A DNA stretch of 64,000 nt from Methylophilaceae bacterium (GCA_947379975.1 CANCPF010000001.1:75575-139574), one strand, 5' to 3'; shown: positions 29,267 to 41,503, counted from the first letter of the stretch. The notes: generated by a model from the letters alone, not told the origin. Numbers and translations are program-made.

Positions 29267-29300
29267 CGCAGTCATTCCGGCACAAATCGGAATGACTGCG
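29267..29300 (+). terminator. Hairpin after prpD
   Basis: CGCAGTCATTCCG (29267-29279) pairs perfectly with CGGAATGACTGCG (29288-29300) across an 8-nt loop, 11 bp after the prpD stop. No T-tract follows, so it may stall exonucleases or terminate weakly. It also resembles dispersed GTCATTCCGG-type hairpins of proteobacteria. Confidence 0.5.
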
Positions 29301-29398
29301 ACTAGCTTCAGCAAGCATTTATACATTACGAACAAAATATCAATAAAGTTATCGTTATAAATTAAGGTAAAATAGCGCATTATTCATTCGTTATTTGA

Positions 29399-30778
<1,380 letters not shown>

Positions 30779-30783
30779 TGCAA

Positions 30784-30817
30784 TTGAGCATCACAGGCAC
30801 CAGCATGTGATGCTCAA
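30784..30817. repeat. Hairpin between purB and tamA
   Basis: TTGAGCATCACA (30784-30795) pairs perfectly with TGTGATGCTCAA (30806-30817) across a 10-nt loop, starting 6 bp after the purB stop. The right arm overlaps one candidate tamA ATG (30810). No T-tract follows. It may end the purB transcript or hold back tamA translation. Confidence 0.55.
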
Positions 30818-30821
30818 TAAT

Positions 30822-32630
30822 ATGACCTGCAAAACTACACATCGCTTAATTCAGCCATTTCTACTATTTTTTGCATTGTTACTTTGCCTAAGTTTTGCGC
30901 AGGCTGATGAAAACCGTTATCAGGTAGAAATTGTAGCGCCTGCGCCATTCAAGGCTCTGCTTGAAAAGCATCTACAAATTATCAAATGGCGTGACAATCC
31001 ACGCATGACTGCAACCGAATGGCAGCGCTTATACAATCTTGCGCCACAAAATATCAAAGAACTGTTGGCCACTGAAGGCTACTTCTCAACGACTATTACG
31101 CCCTTACTAGAAAAAATAGATGGCGTAGATATTGCTAAATTCACTGTAGCGCTCGGCGCGCCTGTGTTGATTGACAGCGTTGAACTCAAGTTTAGCGGCG
31201 CAATTAATTTACAAGCACCCATTAAAAACCTGTCGCCCAATAGTCAGAAACTCCAAAATGATTGGGCGCTAGCGAAAGGCCAAACTTTTCGACAGGAAGA
31301 TTGGGTGCTAGCAAAACGTAAGCTGCTGACCAGTCTGCTGGTAGAACGTTTTCCTAATGCTACTATCTCTAACAGTAAAGCCGCAATTAACCTAGAGTCG
31401 CAGACAGTTGCGTTGCTGGTTGAAGTTGATAGCGGACCGGCTTTTAAATTTGGTGAACTGAGTATTAGCGGCTTAGAGCGTTACCGAAATCGCATTGTAG
31501 AAAATTTAAATCCGATTAAACCCAATAGCATTTACACACAAGCCAGCTTACTTTTATTTCAAACGCGCTTACAGGAAAGTGGCTATTTTAAAAGCGTGAC
31601 AGTAACGGCAGATACTAAATCTGCAAGCTTAGGCAAGAATAATGAAGCATTAATGACTAATGATGCAGTGACTAATATTGCACCAATCAAGGTCACTGTA
31701 GAAGAAAATAAAAGCATCAAAATTGCCGTGGGGGCAGGCTATAGCACGAATACTGGGGCTAGAACACTACTCACTTATGATGATCTCGATTTAATGAATC
31801 GTGGCTGGCGCTTAAATAGCAGCCTAAAAATTGAACAAAAAGCACAGTTTTTAGGCGGTCAGATTCAGCTACCAGTGACCAGTCAGGATTACCGAGATAG
31901 CATAATCGGCAATTTTAATCGCAGCGAAATTGAAGGACAAACCCTGACATCAGGGCTAGCTGGGCTTAGACGCGCATGGGGTCCGCGTAAATTTGAGCAG
32001 TATGTCGGTAGCAACTACTTAATCGAACAACAAAGTGTAGATGGCGGCGATACCACATCCAAAAAAGTAGCTACTTTGTCTTATGGGGTCACACTCAGAC
32101 GCACAGACAGCGACTTTGCACCAACTAAAGGTTATTTGTTAACGATGCAATTTGCAGGGGCACCACTTGATTCTTTATCCGAAGGCCGTTTTTTGCAAAG
32201 CCACCTCAAAACACAAGCTTACTACCCAATTACTGACAGTACAGATTTAATAGCCCGTGCCGAAGTCGGCATGGTGAACGGCAAAAATGGCGCACCAGAA
32301 GCTTATCTATTTCGCGCCGGTGGTGATCAATCTGTGCGTGGCTATGCGTTTCAGAGCCTGGGTATCAAAGAAGGCGATGCGATTGTAGGCGCAAAATACT
32401 TGGCTACCGGCAGTGTTGAAGTGGTGCAATGGCTTACCAAGCAATGGGGAGCCGCAGCATTTGTAGATTTTGGAAACGCCGCTAACCGTGTGCAAGATTT
32501 AAAGCCTGTTTATGGTTATGGCTTAGGCGCGCGCTGGAAAAGTCCGCTAGGCCCTATCGGCGCAGATATTGCCTACGGACAGGCAACGCATGAGTACCGC
32601 TTACATTTCAATATTGGTGTAGCGTTTTAA
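30822..32630 (+). CDS. tamA: Translocation and assembly module outer-membrane protein TamA
   Basis: Omp85-family protein of about 600 residues. A signal peptide (LIQPFLLFFALLLCLSFAQA) is followed by POTRA-like repeats (about 30-290) and a C-terminal 16-strand barrel with the Omp85 motif LFRAGGDQSVRGYAF, ending in HFNIGVAF. TamA works with TamB in inserting some outer-membrane proteins, including autotransporters. The start is uncertain: ATG at 30822 or 30810, the latter within a hairpin, and neither with a clear ribosome binding site. Its stop overlaps the tamB start (TAATG). The Ub-autotransporter at 61.8 kb is a possible client. Confidence 0.88.
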   Translation: MTCKTTHRLIQPFLLFFALLLCLSFAQADENRYQVEIVAPAPFKALLEKHLQIIKWRDNPRMTATEWQRLYNLAPQNIKELLATEGYFSTTITPLLEKIDGVDIAKFTVALGAPVLIDSVELKFSGAINLQAPIKNLSPNSQKLQNDWALAKGQTFRQEDWVLAKRKLLTSLLVERFPNATISNSKAAINLESQTVALLVEVDSGPAFKFGELSISGLERYRNRIVENLNPIKPNSIYTQASLLLFQTRLQESGYFKSVTVTADTKSASLGKNNEALMTNDAVTNIAPIKVTVEENKSIKIAVGAGYSTNTGARTLLTYDDLDLMNRGWRLNSSLKIEQKAQFLGGQIQLPVTSQDYRDSIIGNFNRSEIEGQTLTSGLAGLRRAWGPRKFEQYVGSNYLIEQQSVDGGDTTSKKVATLSYGVTLRRTDSDFAPTKGYLLTMQFAGAPLDSLSEGRFLQSHLKTQAYYPITDSTDLIARAEVGMVNGKNGAPEAYLFRAGGDQSVRGYAFQSLGIKEGDAIVGAKYLATGSVEVVQWLTKQWGAAAFVDFGNAANRVQDLKPVYGYGLGARWKSPLGPIGADIAYGQATHEYRLHFNIGVAF

Positions 32631-35600
32631 TGATGCGCCGCACCTTATTAATGCTTATCGTTAGCTTTGCAATGCTGGCTTTTTCACCTGCCAGAGGTGA
32701 AATGTCGATTAGCGCAAATACCAGCTTGGATAGCTTTAGCTATGATCTTGATAGCATCCACCTAAAGCTGGAAAAACTAGAAGCGCGCTGGCAGCTATCT
32801 CCTTTGGGTGATGGTAAATTATTAATCGAGAAAATGCAGGCTAAACGGCTGATTATTACCATGCGTGACGAGCCTAAAAATAGCAATAGCTCTGGCCTGC
32901 CGGATCGTATAAAACCGCCCTTCCCTATCAAAATTCAGCAAGCGGATATTGCCGAAGTCATCATTATCAGTACAGATAAAACCCAGACTTTTAACCATGT
33001 TAAATTTGACCTAGAAGCTGATACTAAAAGCATACGACTTAATCAATTAAACGCCACCACACCTTTAGGTGAAACCGCCGTTACGCTAACAATGAGTACA
33101 GCAAAACCATTCTCACTCAATGGTACGGCCTCACTCAAACAAACTGGCAATAACACGCCTTATGATGTGCTAGCCAAACTTTCTGGCGATTTACAAACAG
33201 TGCATTTTGAAAGCACTGCTGTACTAGCAAAACAGGCTGATAAATTTATCATTCATCAGGCTAATAAAGAAAAAAACAGCTCCGCAGCACGCATTGTTGT
33301 GCATGGACAGCTTAGCTTGACCGATGATTATCCGTTAACATTCAAAGCTAATATCACCGAGTTTCAGTCTGAAAGGCTTGGCAACTACCCTGCCGCAACA
33401 ATAAATTTAGAAGTGAATGCGCAAGGGAAACTGTTGCCAGAAGCCTTATTGGATATACAGTTCACCACACATGATAGCCTATGGCAAAAGCGAGCTTTAG
33501 TGAGTTCAGGGAAACTTCTCATTGAAGGTAGTAGCATTAGCAATATCGACCTGCAAGCGGCGATAGGCAACAATATAATTAAGGCTCAAGGTAGCCTAGG
33601 CAAGCTGGATAGCAAGCTAGAATGGAGTGCAACACTAGCTGACTTAGCAAAATTTGGTGCAGATTACTCAGGCGTAGCAAGCGCAAAAGGCACGCTAAGC
33701 GGCACTTTTGACAACTTAGGATTGCAATTTAATTTAAGCGCCCAAAAGCTATATTTAGCTGGTGATATTAAGCTGGAAAACTTGGAAGGTCAGGCCATAA
33801 TAACGCCTGAAGAAAACGGCAAAGTGGTTGGTGAGTTAAAGGTTAGTGCTTTGCAATATGGCAAAAATTTACCGATTGATGGCCAAATTTCGTTAAATGG
33901 CGCACGAAACAAACATCTGCTAAACATCGCGGCACAAGGCCAATCGTTCAAATTATCCAGCCAGCTACAAGGTAGCTTAAGCCCTTTAAATAAATGGCAA
34001 GGTATGCTACAAAGCCTTGATTTGACTGGTGTGTCACCCATCAAACTGACCGCTCCGGCTATGCTGATTATTGATAAGAATAATGTAAACCTAGAAAAAG
34101 CCACCTTGCAACTGGCAAAAGGTAGCGCAGTGATTGATTCATTAACAATTGGCGCTAATACCTTTTCTAGCAAAGGCCATATTGATCAACTTGCGCTGCA
34201 AGACTTACCAGTAACACTATGGCCTGCCAGTTTGAAAGGTAATGTGCTTTTTTCTGGTAATTGGGATGTAAATGCCGCTGAAGAGGTTAATGGCAAACTT
34301 AGTCTGTGGCGAGAAACTGGTGATTTATCCATGACCGCATCAGACGGCATAATAAAACCACTGGGCTTAGAAACACTAAAAGCTGATGTAATTATCATCA
34401 ACAATCAGGCAACTATTACGGCAAACATAAATGGGCTAGGCATAGGTAATTTAGAAGCCAATATAAGCACAGCACTAAGCAAAACCGATACTGGCTTTGC
34501 CCTACTAAGCAATGCGTCGCTAACTATTAATGGCAAAGCGCAATTGCATAGTTTGGCATGGCTGCCGCTACCAGTTTCACTAATGGCGGCTAATATCAAT
34601 GGCGAACTTGCTTTGTCAGTATCTGGCAATGGCACCATGCAAGCACCGAATTTAAGCGGAAATATTTCAGCAAAAAATTTGTTATTCACTTTACCAACAG
34701 AAGGCGTCGCGCTTAGTGAGGGGAGTTTAGAAGCTAGTTTTGAGCATGACAAACTTTTAATCAATCTAGCCACATGGAAAGGCGGCGAAGGCTATTTAAA
34801 ATCCAGCGGTTTGATTGCACTAAGCCAAGGTAAGCCTACGATAGATTTAGACTGGACTGCAGATAAATTTACGGCAATCTCACGCGCGGATCGATTATTG
34901 ATATTAAGCGGTTCAGGTAGATCCACTTTAGCTGAAAGCATGCTGGCAATTTCTGGCGATTTTACGGTAAATAAAGGGTTAATAGAATTAGTCAATGAAG
35001 ATGCACCAACGCTAGGCGATGATGTTGTGATACTTGGGCTGGCTGAATCAAGCCCAGAATCTACTCAAGAACAAGCTCTTAAACTGTTATTAAATGGGCT
35101 ACATGTTAACTTAGGTGAAGCCTTTAAATTACGCGGGCGTGGCCTAGACGCTGAACTGACGGGCGCCCTCACGTTGACTGGTCTCACTCAATATCACCCA
35201 CATACTGAAGGCGGCATTCAGGTTGTAAAAGGCACTTATATGGCCTACGGACAAATATTAACCATAGAGCGCGGCATTTTAAATTTCAGTGGCACACTAG
35301 AAAATCCCGGCATCAATATCCGCGCCATGCGTAACAGCACGCCCATTAATGCAGGCATAGAACTGACTGGTAGCGCTTTTTCACCTATCACCAAGCTTGT
35401 TTCAGTCCCCAATATCGCTGATAGTGAAAAGCTTTCGTGGCTGCTACTCGGGCATGGCATGGACCAAACCACTAAAAATGATTACGGTATATTGTCGCTA
35501 GCTGCTGGCGTCGTTCTTTCTCAAGGCCAATCAGTGCCACTACAGACACAAATCGCACGTGCTGCCGGACTGGATGAATTGAGCTTTTCGGGTGGTAATG

Positions 35601-35788
35601 CCACTAGCGCATCGCTAGTTTTTGGCAAACGACTTTCTTCTAAACTTTATCTAAGCTACGTGAAAAGCATCAGCGGCTTGCTAGACGTTGCTAGGCTCAC
35701 ATTTAATATCACGCCACTCTGGTCAATACGAGCTGCCGCAGGCACCGAAAGCGCGGTTGATGTGCTGTATACTTTCAGCTTTAAATAA
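32630..35788 (+). CDS. tamB: Translocation and assembly module protein TamB
   Basis: A 1052-residue AsmA-like/DUF490 protein with one N-terminal membrane anchor (LLMLIVSFAMLAFSPARG) and a long repetitive beta-rich body that forms a periplasmic groove. The conserved C-terminal TamB domain (about 730-1052) has LRGRGLDAELTGALTLTG, IERGILNFSGTLENPGINI, KLSWLLLGHGM and DVLYTFSFK. It is somewhat shorter than E. coli TamB (about 1260), as in many betaproteobacteria. It is translationally coupled to tamA by a one-base overlap. Confidence 0.92.
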   Translation: MMRRTLLMLIVSFAMLAFSPARGEMSISANTSLDSFSYDLDSIHLKLEKLEARWQLSPLGDGKLLIEKMQAKRLIITMRDEPKNSNSSGLPDRIKPPFPIKIQQADIAEVIIISTDKTQTFNHVKFDLEADTKSIRLNQLNATTPLGETAVTLTMSTAKPFSLNGTASLKQTGNNTPYDVLAKLSGDLQTVHFESTAVLAKQADKFIIHQANKEKNSSAARIVVHGQLSLTDDYPLTFKANITEFQSERLGNYPAATINLEVNAQGKLLPEALLDIQFTTHDSLWQKRALVSSGKLLIEGSSISNIDLQAAIGNNIIKAQGSLGKLDSKLEWSATLADLAKFGADYSGVASAKGTLSGTFDNLGLQFNLSAQKLYLAGDIKLENLEGQAIITPEENGKVVGELKVSALQYGKNLPIDGQISLNGARNKHLLNIAAQGQSFKLSSQLQGSLSPLNKWQGMLQSLDLTGVSPIKLTAPAMLIIDKNNVNLEKATLQLAKGSAVIDSLTIGANTFSSKGHIDQLALQDLPVTLWPASLKGNVLFSGNWDVNAAEEVNGKLSLWRETGDLSMTASDGIIKPLGLETLKADVIIINNQATITANINGLGIGNLEANISTALSKTDTGFALLSNASLTINGKAQLHSLAWLPLPVSLMAANINGELALSVSGNGTMQAPNLSGNISAKNLLFTLPTEGVALSEGSLEASFEHDKLLINLATWKGGEGYLKSSGLIALSQGKPTIDLDWTADKFTAISRADRLLILSGSGRSTLAESMLAISGDFTVNKGLIELVNEDAPTLGDDVVILGLAESSPESTQEQALKLLLNGLHVNLGEAFKLRGRGLDAELTGALTLTGLTQYHPHTEGGIQVVKGTYMAYGQILTIERGILNFSGTLENPGINIRAMRNSTPINAGIELTGSAFSPITKLVSVPNIADSEKLSWLLLGHGMDQTTKNDYGILSLAAGVVLSQGQSVPLQTQIARAAGLDELSFSGGNATSASLVFGKRLSSKLYLSYVKSISGLLDVARLTFNITPLWSIRAAAGTESAVDVLYTFSFK

Positions 35789-35869
35789 ATCACATGAGCC
35801 TGAATCAAGCTAATAAACATAGGTCAAAATATCGCAAAGCTTTAATCTAATATTTTGCAGTTATGATGA

Positions 35870-36484
<615 letters not shown>

Positions 36485-36545
36485 GAATTTTTGAACTCAA
36501 ATAAGCCTGCTGTAAAACTAATTAAGAATATTGGAACAAAGAAAT

Positions 36546-37289
36546 ATGGCTTTAGCTTCAGAAGCGTTACAGTTTTTACGCACGACACAAAGTGGTGTAC
36601 TTTCAACTTTTTCAGAAAAATTTATCGGCTATCCATTTGGTTCAGTTGCGCCGTTTGTTTTAGACCACAGCGGCCAACCCATCATTCTAATTAGTACGAT
36701 TGCAGAACACACCAAAAATATTATAGCCAACCCAAAAGTATCATTACTGGTATTTGCCGGCGATAATGATTTACAAGCCAATGCGCGCCTGACTATCATC
36801 GGTGAGGCGGTCAAAATTGATAAAGAAAATTTGGATTTACGTGCTCGCTACTTGCGCTATTTTCCACAAGCGGCCAGTTATTTTACTATGCATGATTTTA
36901 GCTTTTACCGTATTGAAATTGCTCAAACACGCTATATTGCCGGCTTTGGTAAAATGGGTTGGGTTGCCGGCGATGAGATTGCTAATGACAATTTCTCGGT
37001 TGATTCACCTCTGGCAAGGCAGGAAACCGCCATTATCGAGCACATGAATGCTGATCACGTAGAAAGCATGTTGGCTTATTGCAAACACTTTCATCAAATT
37101 ACAGCAACACACGCGCAAATGTTAGGCATTGATAATAGTGGTTTTGATGTCAAAGTAGATATAGCAAATGCTGATCTGCAAGCCGGCACTTATACAAAAA
37201 CGATACGCTTCAATTTCGACCAACCCATTCACGATGCCCAATCCGCTAGACTAGCGCTGGTCGGCATGTCTAAGGCAGCTAAATTATGA
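36546..37289 (+). CDS. HugZ-like haem-utilisation/pyridoxamine oxidase-fold protein
   Basis: About 247 residues: a split-barrel flavin-reductase-like domain (about 1-150, with TTQSGVLSTFSEKFIGYPFG and NPKVSLLVFAGD) and a C-terminal DUF2470-type domain starting ETAIIEHMNADHVESMLAY. This combination is typical of HugZ-family proteins, some of which bind or degrade haem. I chose the ATG at 36546 over the upstream TTG at 36531. It overlaps the next gene by 4 bp (ATGA). Confidence 0.8.
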   Translation: MALASEALQFLRTTQSGVLSTFSEKFIGYPFGSVAPFVLDHSGQPIILISTIAEHTKNIIANPKVSLLVFAGDNDLQANARLTIIGEAVKIDKENLDLRARYLRYFPQAASYFTMHDFSFYRIEIAQTRYIAGFGKMGWVAGDEIANDNFSVDSPLARQETAIIEHMNADHVESMLAYCKHFHQITATHAQMLGIDNSGFDVKVDIANADLQAGTYTKTIRFNFDQPIHDAQSARLALVGMSKAAKL

Positions 37290-37627
37290 TTAAAAACCTT
37301 CAATTAGGCGCAAGCGTCAGTCTAATCGCACTAATATTACTCTGTCTCGCCTGGGAAACGGTGTTGGCACCATTTAAGCCCAGCGGTTCATTACTGATTT
37401 TAAAATCACTGCCTTTGCTACTACCTTTATTCGGCATATTGGGCGGAAAACGCTATACCTACAAATGGGCCAGTATGTTTATTTTGCTATATTTCACAGA
37501 AGGCGTGGTGCGCGCTTGGTCAGATGTTGGCTTGTCAGGCAAACTGGCGCTGCTAGAAGTAATACTCACTTTAGTATTTTTTCTCTGTGCTATTTTTTAT
37601 GCGCGCTTAACCCGCAGCCACCATTAA
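37286..37627 (+). CDS. DUF2069 inner-membrane protein
   Basis: A 113-residue protein with four hydrophobic helices. The signature LLLPLFGILGGKRYTYKWASM followed by YFTEGVVRAW is that of DUF2069, a small membrane family common in beta- and gammaproteobacteria with unknown function; the first motif spans residues about 44-64. Its ATG overlaps the stop of the HugZ-like gene, indicating coupled translation. Confidence 0.8.
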   Translation: MIKNLQLGASVSLIALILLCLAWETVLAPFKPSGSLLILKSLPLLLPLFGILGGKRYTYKWASMFILLYFTEGVVRAWSDVGLSGKLALLEVILTLVFFLCAIFYARLTRSHH

Positions 37628-37796
37628 GGCCAACTGATTTTTTAGCAAACTAGTTACTTAGCCTAACTAATATTTAGCTTGAAACGCATTTAATCAACTT
37701 GTAAGGTTTACAATGTCAGCATTAGCAATTTAGCTCTATGTGCAAGACTTTTTAACATTAGCCATTCAATCATTCGCCTTTACCTATAATTTAATC

Positions 37797-38540
37797 ATGA
37801 AAATCCTACTATCAAACGACGACGGTTATTTTGCGCCGGGCCTTAACATTCTGGCAGAACATATCGCTAAAATCGCTGATATTACGGTAGTTGCGCCAGA
37901 ACGAAACAGAAGCGGCGCCAGCAATTCACTTACACTGGACAGACCTTTAAGTGTTAAAAAGGCCGCGAATGGGTTTTTTTACGTTAACGGTACACCCACT
38001 GATTGCGTACATATTGCCTTAACTGGCTTGATGGATACGATGCCAGACATGGTCATTAGCGGCATTAATGATGGTGCTAATATGGGCGATGACACGATTT
38101 ACTCAGGCACAGTAGCTGCAGCGATGGAAGGTTATTTATTGGGCATTCCGTCAATCGCAATCTCAATGTCGCAACATCACTCAACAAATTTTGAAACTGC
38201 GGCCAAAGTGGCGGTTGAATTAGTGCAGCACTTCCAAAAAAATGGTTTAAAATCACCGACTTTACTTAATGTAAATGTGCCTGATATTCCTTATGAAGCA
38301 TTGCAAGGCCGTGTTGTTACGCGCTTAGGCAAACGCCATAAGGCCGAGCCGGTGATTCAACTTAAAACACCACGTAATGAAACGATGTATTGGGTAGGCG
38401 CCGCTGGTCAGCCTAACGATGGTGGTGCTGGCACCGATTTTTATGCAGTAGCCAATAATCAAGTGTCTATTTCGCCAATTCAAGTAGATTTAACCAATCA
38501 TGCGCAATTGACAGGTATTAAAGATTGGCTGAGCATTTAG
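37797..38540 (+). CDS. surE: 5'/3'-nucleotidase SurE
   Basis: Stationary-phase survival protein of 247 residues that dephosphorylates nucleoside monophosphates using a divalent metal. The N-terminal metal site is [15 protein letters not shown], with the Asp-Asp pair. Further residues lie in [20 protein letters not shown] and [21 protein letters not shown] chose ATG 37797, which starts exactly at the family's [10 protein letters not shown]; the longer GTG start is unlikely. It heads the conserved surE-pcm-nlpD order. Confidence 0.95.
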   Translation: MKILLSNDDGYFAPGLNILAEHIAKIADITVVAPERNRSGASNSLTLDRPLSVKKAANGFFYVNGTPTDCVHIALTGLMDTMPDMVISGINDGANMGDDTIYSGTVAAAMEGYLLGIPSIAISMSQHHSTNFETAAKVAVELVQHFQKNGLKSPTLLNVNVPDIPYEALQGRVVTRLGKRHKAEPVIQLKTPRNETMYWVGAAGQPNDGGAGTDFYAVANNQVSISPIQVDLTNHAQLTGIKDWLSI

Positions 38541-38593
38541 AAAACAGCACAGAAAATATAGTTAAAAAAGATAATTCAAGAAAGCATAGCTAA

Positions 38594-39265
38594 TTGGCAC
38601 TAATAAGATCAAGCACCCAAGCCGGTATCGGCATGACTTCGCTACGCACGCGCGAGCGCATGTTGGTGCGTTTACGCGAACAAGGCATTCAAGATGAAGT
38701 TGTCCTTGCGGCAATTTCAGCAATACCAAGGCATATTTTTGTAGATGAGGCACTATCAATTCGTGCTTACGAAGATGTTTCACTGCCAATTGGTTTTGGT
38801 CAAACTATCTCGCAACCATACATTGTGGCTCGCATGTCCGAGATTCTGCGCAGTGGCAAACCGTTGCTAAAAGTACTAGAAATTGGCACCGGATGCGGTT
38901 ATCAAACAGCGGTACTTTCCAGATTAGCAAAAGAAGTTTACTCAGTAGAGCGTATTCGTCCCTTAGTGATGAAAGCGCGTAACCATCTGCGCGAACTTAA
39001 ATGTATCAACGTAAAGTTGGATCATGCCGATGGCAATATGGGCTTGGCACAATTAGCGCCATTTGATGCCATTCTAGTCACCGCCGCTGCCAGCCATATT
39101 CCGCAAGATTTACTAGACCAATTAGCCGTTGGTGGGCGTTTAGTGATCCCAGTGGGTACCGAAGAGCAAATCTTATATTTAGTAGAACGTGTTTCAGAGT
39201 CAAACTATCGCCAAACTAAATTAGAGCCAGTAAAATTTGTACCTTTATTGGGTGGCGTTAGCTAA
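38594..39265 (+). CDS. pcm: Protein-L-isoaspartate O-methyltransferase
   Basis: Repairs isoaspartyl residues in aged proteins using S-adenosylmethionine. At about 223 residues it has the family head [17 protein letters not shown], the [17 protein letters not shown] substrate loop, and SAM motif I as [17 protein letters not shown]. The start is uncertain: TTG 38594 keeps the commonly conserved GIGMTS segment, while ATG 38633 would begin inside it. It lies between surE and nlpD, with nlpD only 2 bp downstream. Confidence 0.93.
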   Translation: MALIRSSTQAGIGMTSLRTRERMLVRLREQGIQDEVVLAAISAIPRHIFVDEALSIRAYEDVSLPIGFGQTISQPYIVARMSEILRSGKPLLKVLEIGTGCGYQTAVLSRLAKEVYSVERIRPLVMKARNHLRELKCINVKLDHADGNMGLAQLAPFDAILVTAAASHIPQDLLDQLAVGGRLVIPVGTEEQILYLVERVSESNYRQTKLEPVKFVPLLGGVS

Positions 39266-39267
39266 TC

Positions 39268-40263
39268 ATGTATTCTGCCCGCTTTATTGCTATCTCCTGC
39301 CTAATATTGGCCTTTGCAGGCTGTGCTAGTAGCCCACCTGCACCAGTCATTGATCGCTTACCGACTAATAAACCTACTATTAAGCCCACTGTAGTCAGCA
39401 AACTCGTGTCTAGCAGACCTGTTTACAAAACTGGAGATTGGCGCCCTGACACTTACACTGTAAAAAAAGGTGACACGCTATTTAGCATAGGTCTTGAACA
39501 TGGCTACGATTATAAAGAGATCGCCCAAAGTAATGATATTAATGCGCCATACAATATCAAAGTGGGACAATCGCTAAAATTTAGCGCATTAAAAGACAAA
39601 GCTACCGCTAGCGATAATAAGCTGGTACAAAAGAATGATGACGGCGTGGAGATTACGCCTATCAATAATGATGCAAATACGACTAACCCCAACAAAACTG
39701 CAGCCACGACTGTTGCCATTAGCGAGCCTAAAGCCATCCGTGAGCCTTACAGCGATGAAGCCTTTAATAAGCCTTTACCAGCCGCAACCAAAGCGATTGC
39801 TGAGAAAGATGCCGCGGTTACAAATGCTAAAAAACCAGCAGATGAAGCGACAAGCAAGCCTAAAGCTGAAGAAAAGACTAGCGTAGAATCAGCAGAAAAC
39901 ATTGATTGGGCTTGGCCGACCAAAGGTAAAGTTGTAGCAAACTTTAATGAAGCCAGTAATAAAGGCCTAGATATTGCTGGCACCACAGGACAAGCTGTCA
40001 ATGCTGCCGCTGCTGGAAAAGTTATTTACAGCGGCTCAGACTTACGCGGTTATGGTAACTTAGTCATTATTAAACACAATTCTACCTATTTGTCTGTTTA
40101 CGCAAACAATAGCCAGATATTAATAAAAGAAGGTCAAGTCGTCAGCCGCGGCCAAAAAATTGCTGAAATGGGTAATTCAGATAGCAACTCAGTTAAGTTA
40201 CATTTTGAGATTCGCCGCCAAGGTAAATCGGTAGACCCAAGCAAATATTTAGCGGTAAATTAG
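39268..40263 (+). CDS. nlpD: NlpD-type LysM/M23 lipoprotein
   Basis: A 331-residue lipoprotein with lipobox AFAGC (Cys19), a LysM domain (about 61-107, TYTVKKGDTLFSIGLEHGYD), a charged Ala/Lys/Glu-rich linker (about 110-210) and a C-terminal M23 domain (about 225-331). The zinc ligands look lost: the usual HxGxD reads NKGLD and the HLHFE motif reads KLHFE. NlpD acts as a non-enzymatic activator of cell-division amidases, consistent with this. In many relatives rpoS follows nlpD; here a terminator and a convergent gene follow. Confidence 0.88.
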   Translation: MYSARFIAISCLILAFAGCASSPPAPVIDRLPTNKPTIKPTVVSKLVSSRPVYKTGDWRPDTYTVKKGDTLFSIGLEHGYDYKEIAQSNDINAPYNIKVGQSLKFSALKDKATASDNKLVQKNDDGVEITPINNDANTTNPNKTAATTVAISEPKAIREPYSDEAFNKPLPAATKAIAEKDAAVTNAKKPADEATSKPKAEEKTSVESAENIDWAWPTKGKVVANFNEASNKGLDIAGTTGQAVNAAAAGKVIYSGSDLRGYGNLVIIKHNSTYLSVYANNSQILIKEGQVVSRGQKIAEMGNSDSNSVKLHFEIRRQGKSVDPSKYLAVN

Positions 40264-40318
40264 CGCTAGTTAAACACTCCATATTTCATCTAGATGCTAG
40301 TTATTCTCACAGATTAGC

Positions 40319-40358
40319 ACCCACAAAAAAGCGGCAATGTAGCCGCTTTTTTGTGGGT
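40319..40358. terminator. Bidirectional intrinsic terminator, nlpD/thioredoxin
   Basis: ACCCACAAAAAAGCGGC (40319-40335) pairs perfectly over 17 bp with GCCGCTTTTTTGTGGGT (40342-40358), 6-nt loop. The A-tract and T-tract within the stem let it work for both converging genes. Confidence 0.92.
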
Positions 40359-40381
40359 AAATGCCAAACTAACTAGTTAGC

Positions 40382-40756
40382 TTATTTTGCCGCTTTTTTA
40401 TCTTCTTGCTGGTAATAAGCATGGACTTCTGTCATATCAAACTCGCGAGCCCATTTAATAATTTCTGCAAATGCCGGCGCACCAATTTCACCCACTTGTG
40501 CGTGAATGCCCGCTTGCTCGCGAATAACTAAAATACCTGGAATTTGATTCACTTCAAAATACTCACCAATGCCAGGATCAGTTTCAGTATTAACCATACC
40601 AAATACGATGTCTGGATTTGCCTCTGCGGCCGCTTCAAATGTAGGCGTAAAAGCCACACATGGATCACACCAAGGCGCCCAAAAGTCTACGATGACAAAG
40701 GCATTATTTTCAATAGTATCTTTGAAATTATCTTTATTTAGTGCAATGACTGCCAT
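40382..40756 (-). CDS. Thioredoxin-family protein with WCDPC active site
   Basis: A 124-residue thioredoxin fold. VIVDFWAPWCDPC places the redox cysteines at 30 and 33, and NQIPGILVI holds the conserved cis-proline. The active site is CDPC rather than the CGPC of canonical thioredoxin, and the second half (EVHAYYQQEDKKAAK) differs from TrxA. It may be a specialised reductase or stress protein. It has no signal peptide, so it is cytoplasmic. It is transcribed alone, convergent with nlpD. Confidence 0.82.
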   Translation of the reverse strand: MAVIALNKDNFKDTIENNAFVIVDFWAPWCDPCVAFTPTFEAAAEANPDIVFGMVNTETDPGIGEYFEVNQIPGILVIREQAGIHAQVGEIGAPAFAEIIKWAREFDMTEVHAYYQQEDKKAAK

Positions 40757-40878
40757 AACAAAATCCTAAATTTAATTGATTAATTTAACAACTAGTGCCA
40801 GTTTATCAGACACCGCCATTTTAGTTAAGCATACACGCTAACTTAGCATGAAATGCCTAACAATGGATGTCTCACTAT

Positions 40879-41484
40879 CTAAACTTTATCGAGTGCATTT
40901 CCCCAGTGATCAGCAAAGAATAATTCATTCAGTGGCCGACGTGTACGTGCTGCAATTTCACGGGCTAACACTTCACCTTCTAATGTAGCAATGTCCGCCG
41001 CATATCCAATTGACAGCATCGCCATTGGTGTAAATTGTGCTGGAATTGCAAAAGTGGCTTTTGCACTATCTGCATTAAAACCACCCATTTGATGCGCCAT
41101 TAACCCCATGCTACTCGCTTGCAGGCAAACATTTTGCGCAGCAGCACCTGTGTCGTATTGGCCCCAACGGTTGGCCTGCTGATTATGATTAAATAAACTA
41201 TCGGCACAAACCAGCAATAATACCGGCGCATTTTTTACCCAAGTTTGATTACTAGCGGCCAAACAATCAAAGGCTTGCTGCCAAGGTTCTGCGTCTGTAT
41301 TTTTATTCCAAACGATGAATCGCCAAGGTTGATCACCAAAGCAAGAAGGCGCCCAACGGGCAGCCTCGAGCAAGGCAATAATCTGCTCATGGCTAACCTG
41401 CAGACTAGCATCGTAAGCACGCCCACTCCAGCGATTAGCAATGGTTTCGTTAATAGTCACTTGGGTAAGCGCTGGTTTATGCAT
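40879..41484 (-). CDS. Nitroreductase-family flavoprotein
   Basis: A 201-residue FMN-dependent oxidoreductase. The N-terminal NRWSGRAYDASLQVSHEQI and RWAPSCFGDQPWRFIVW motifs, the central YDTGAAAQNVCLQASSMGL and the late GYAADIATLEGE fit the nitroreductase group that reduces quinones or nitroaromatics with NAD(P)H. It is 19 bp downstream of the old yellow enzyme gene and probably shares its transcript. Natural substrate unknown. Confidence 0.85.
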   Translation of the reverse strand: MHKPALTQVTINETIANRWSGRAYDASLQVSHEQIIALLEAARWAPSCFGDQPWRFIVWNKNTDAEPWQQAFDCLAASNQTWVKNAPVLLLVCADSLFNHNQQANRWGQYDTGAAAQNVCLQASSMGLMAHQMGGFNADSAKATFAIPAQFTPMAMLSIGYAADIATLEGEVLAREIAARTRRPLNELFFADHWGNALDKV

Positions 41485-41503
41485 ATTGAATATCCTTTGA
41501 AAT

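Noticed and set aside
37740..37796. GTG-started extension of SurE
   Set aside because: SurE proteins begin at [10 protein letters not shown], which is exactly ATG 37797.
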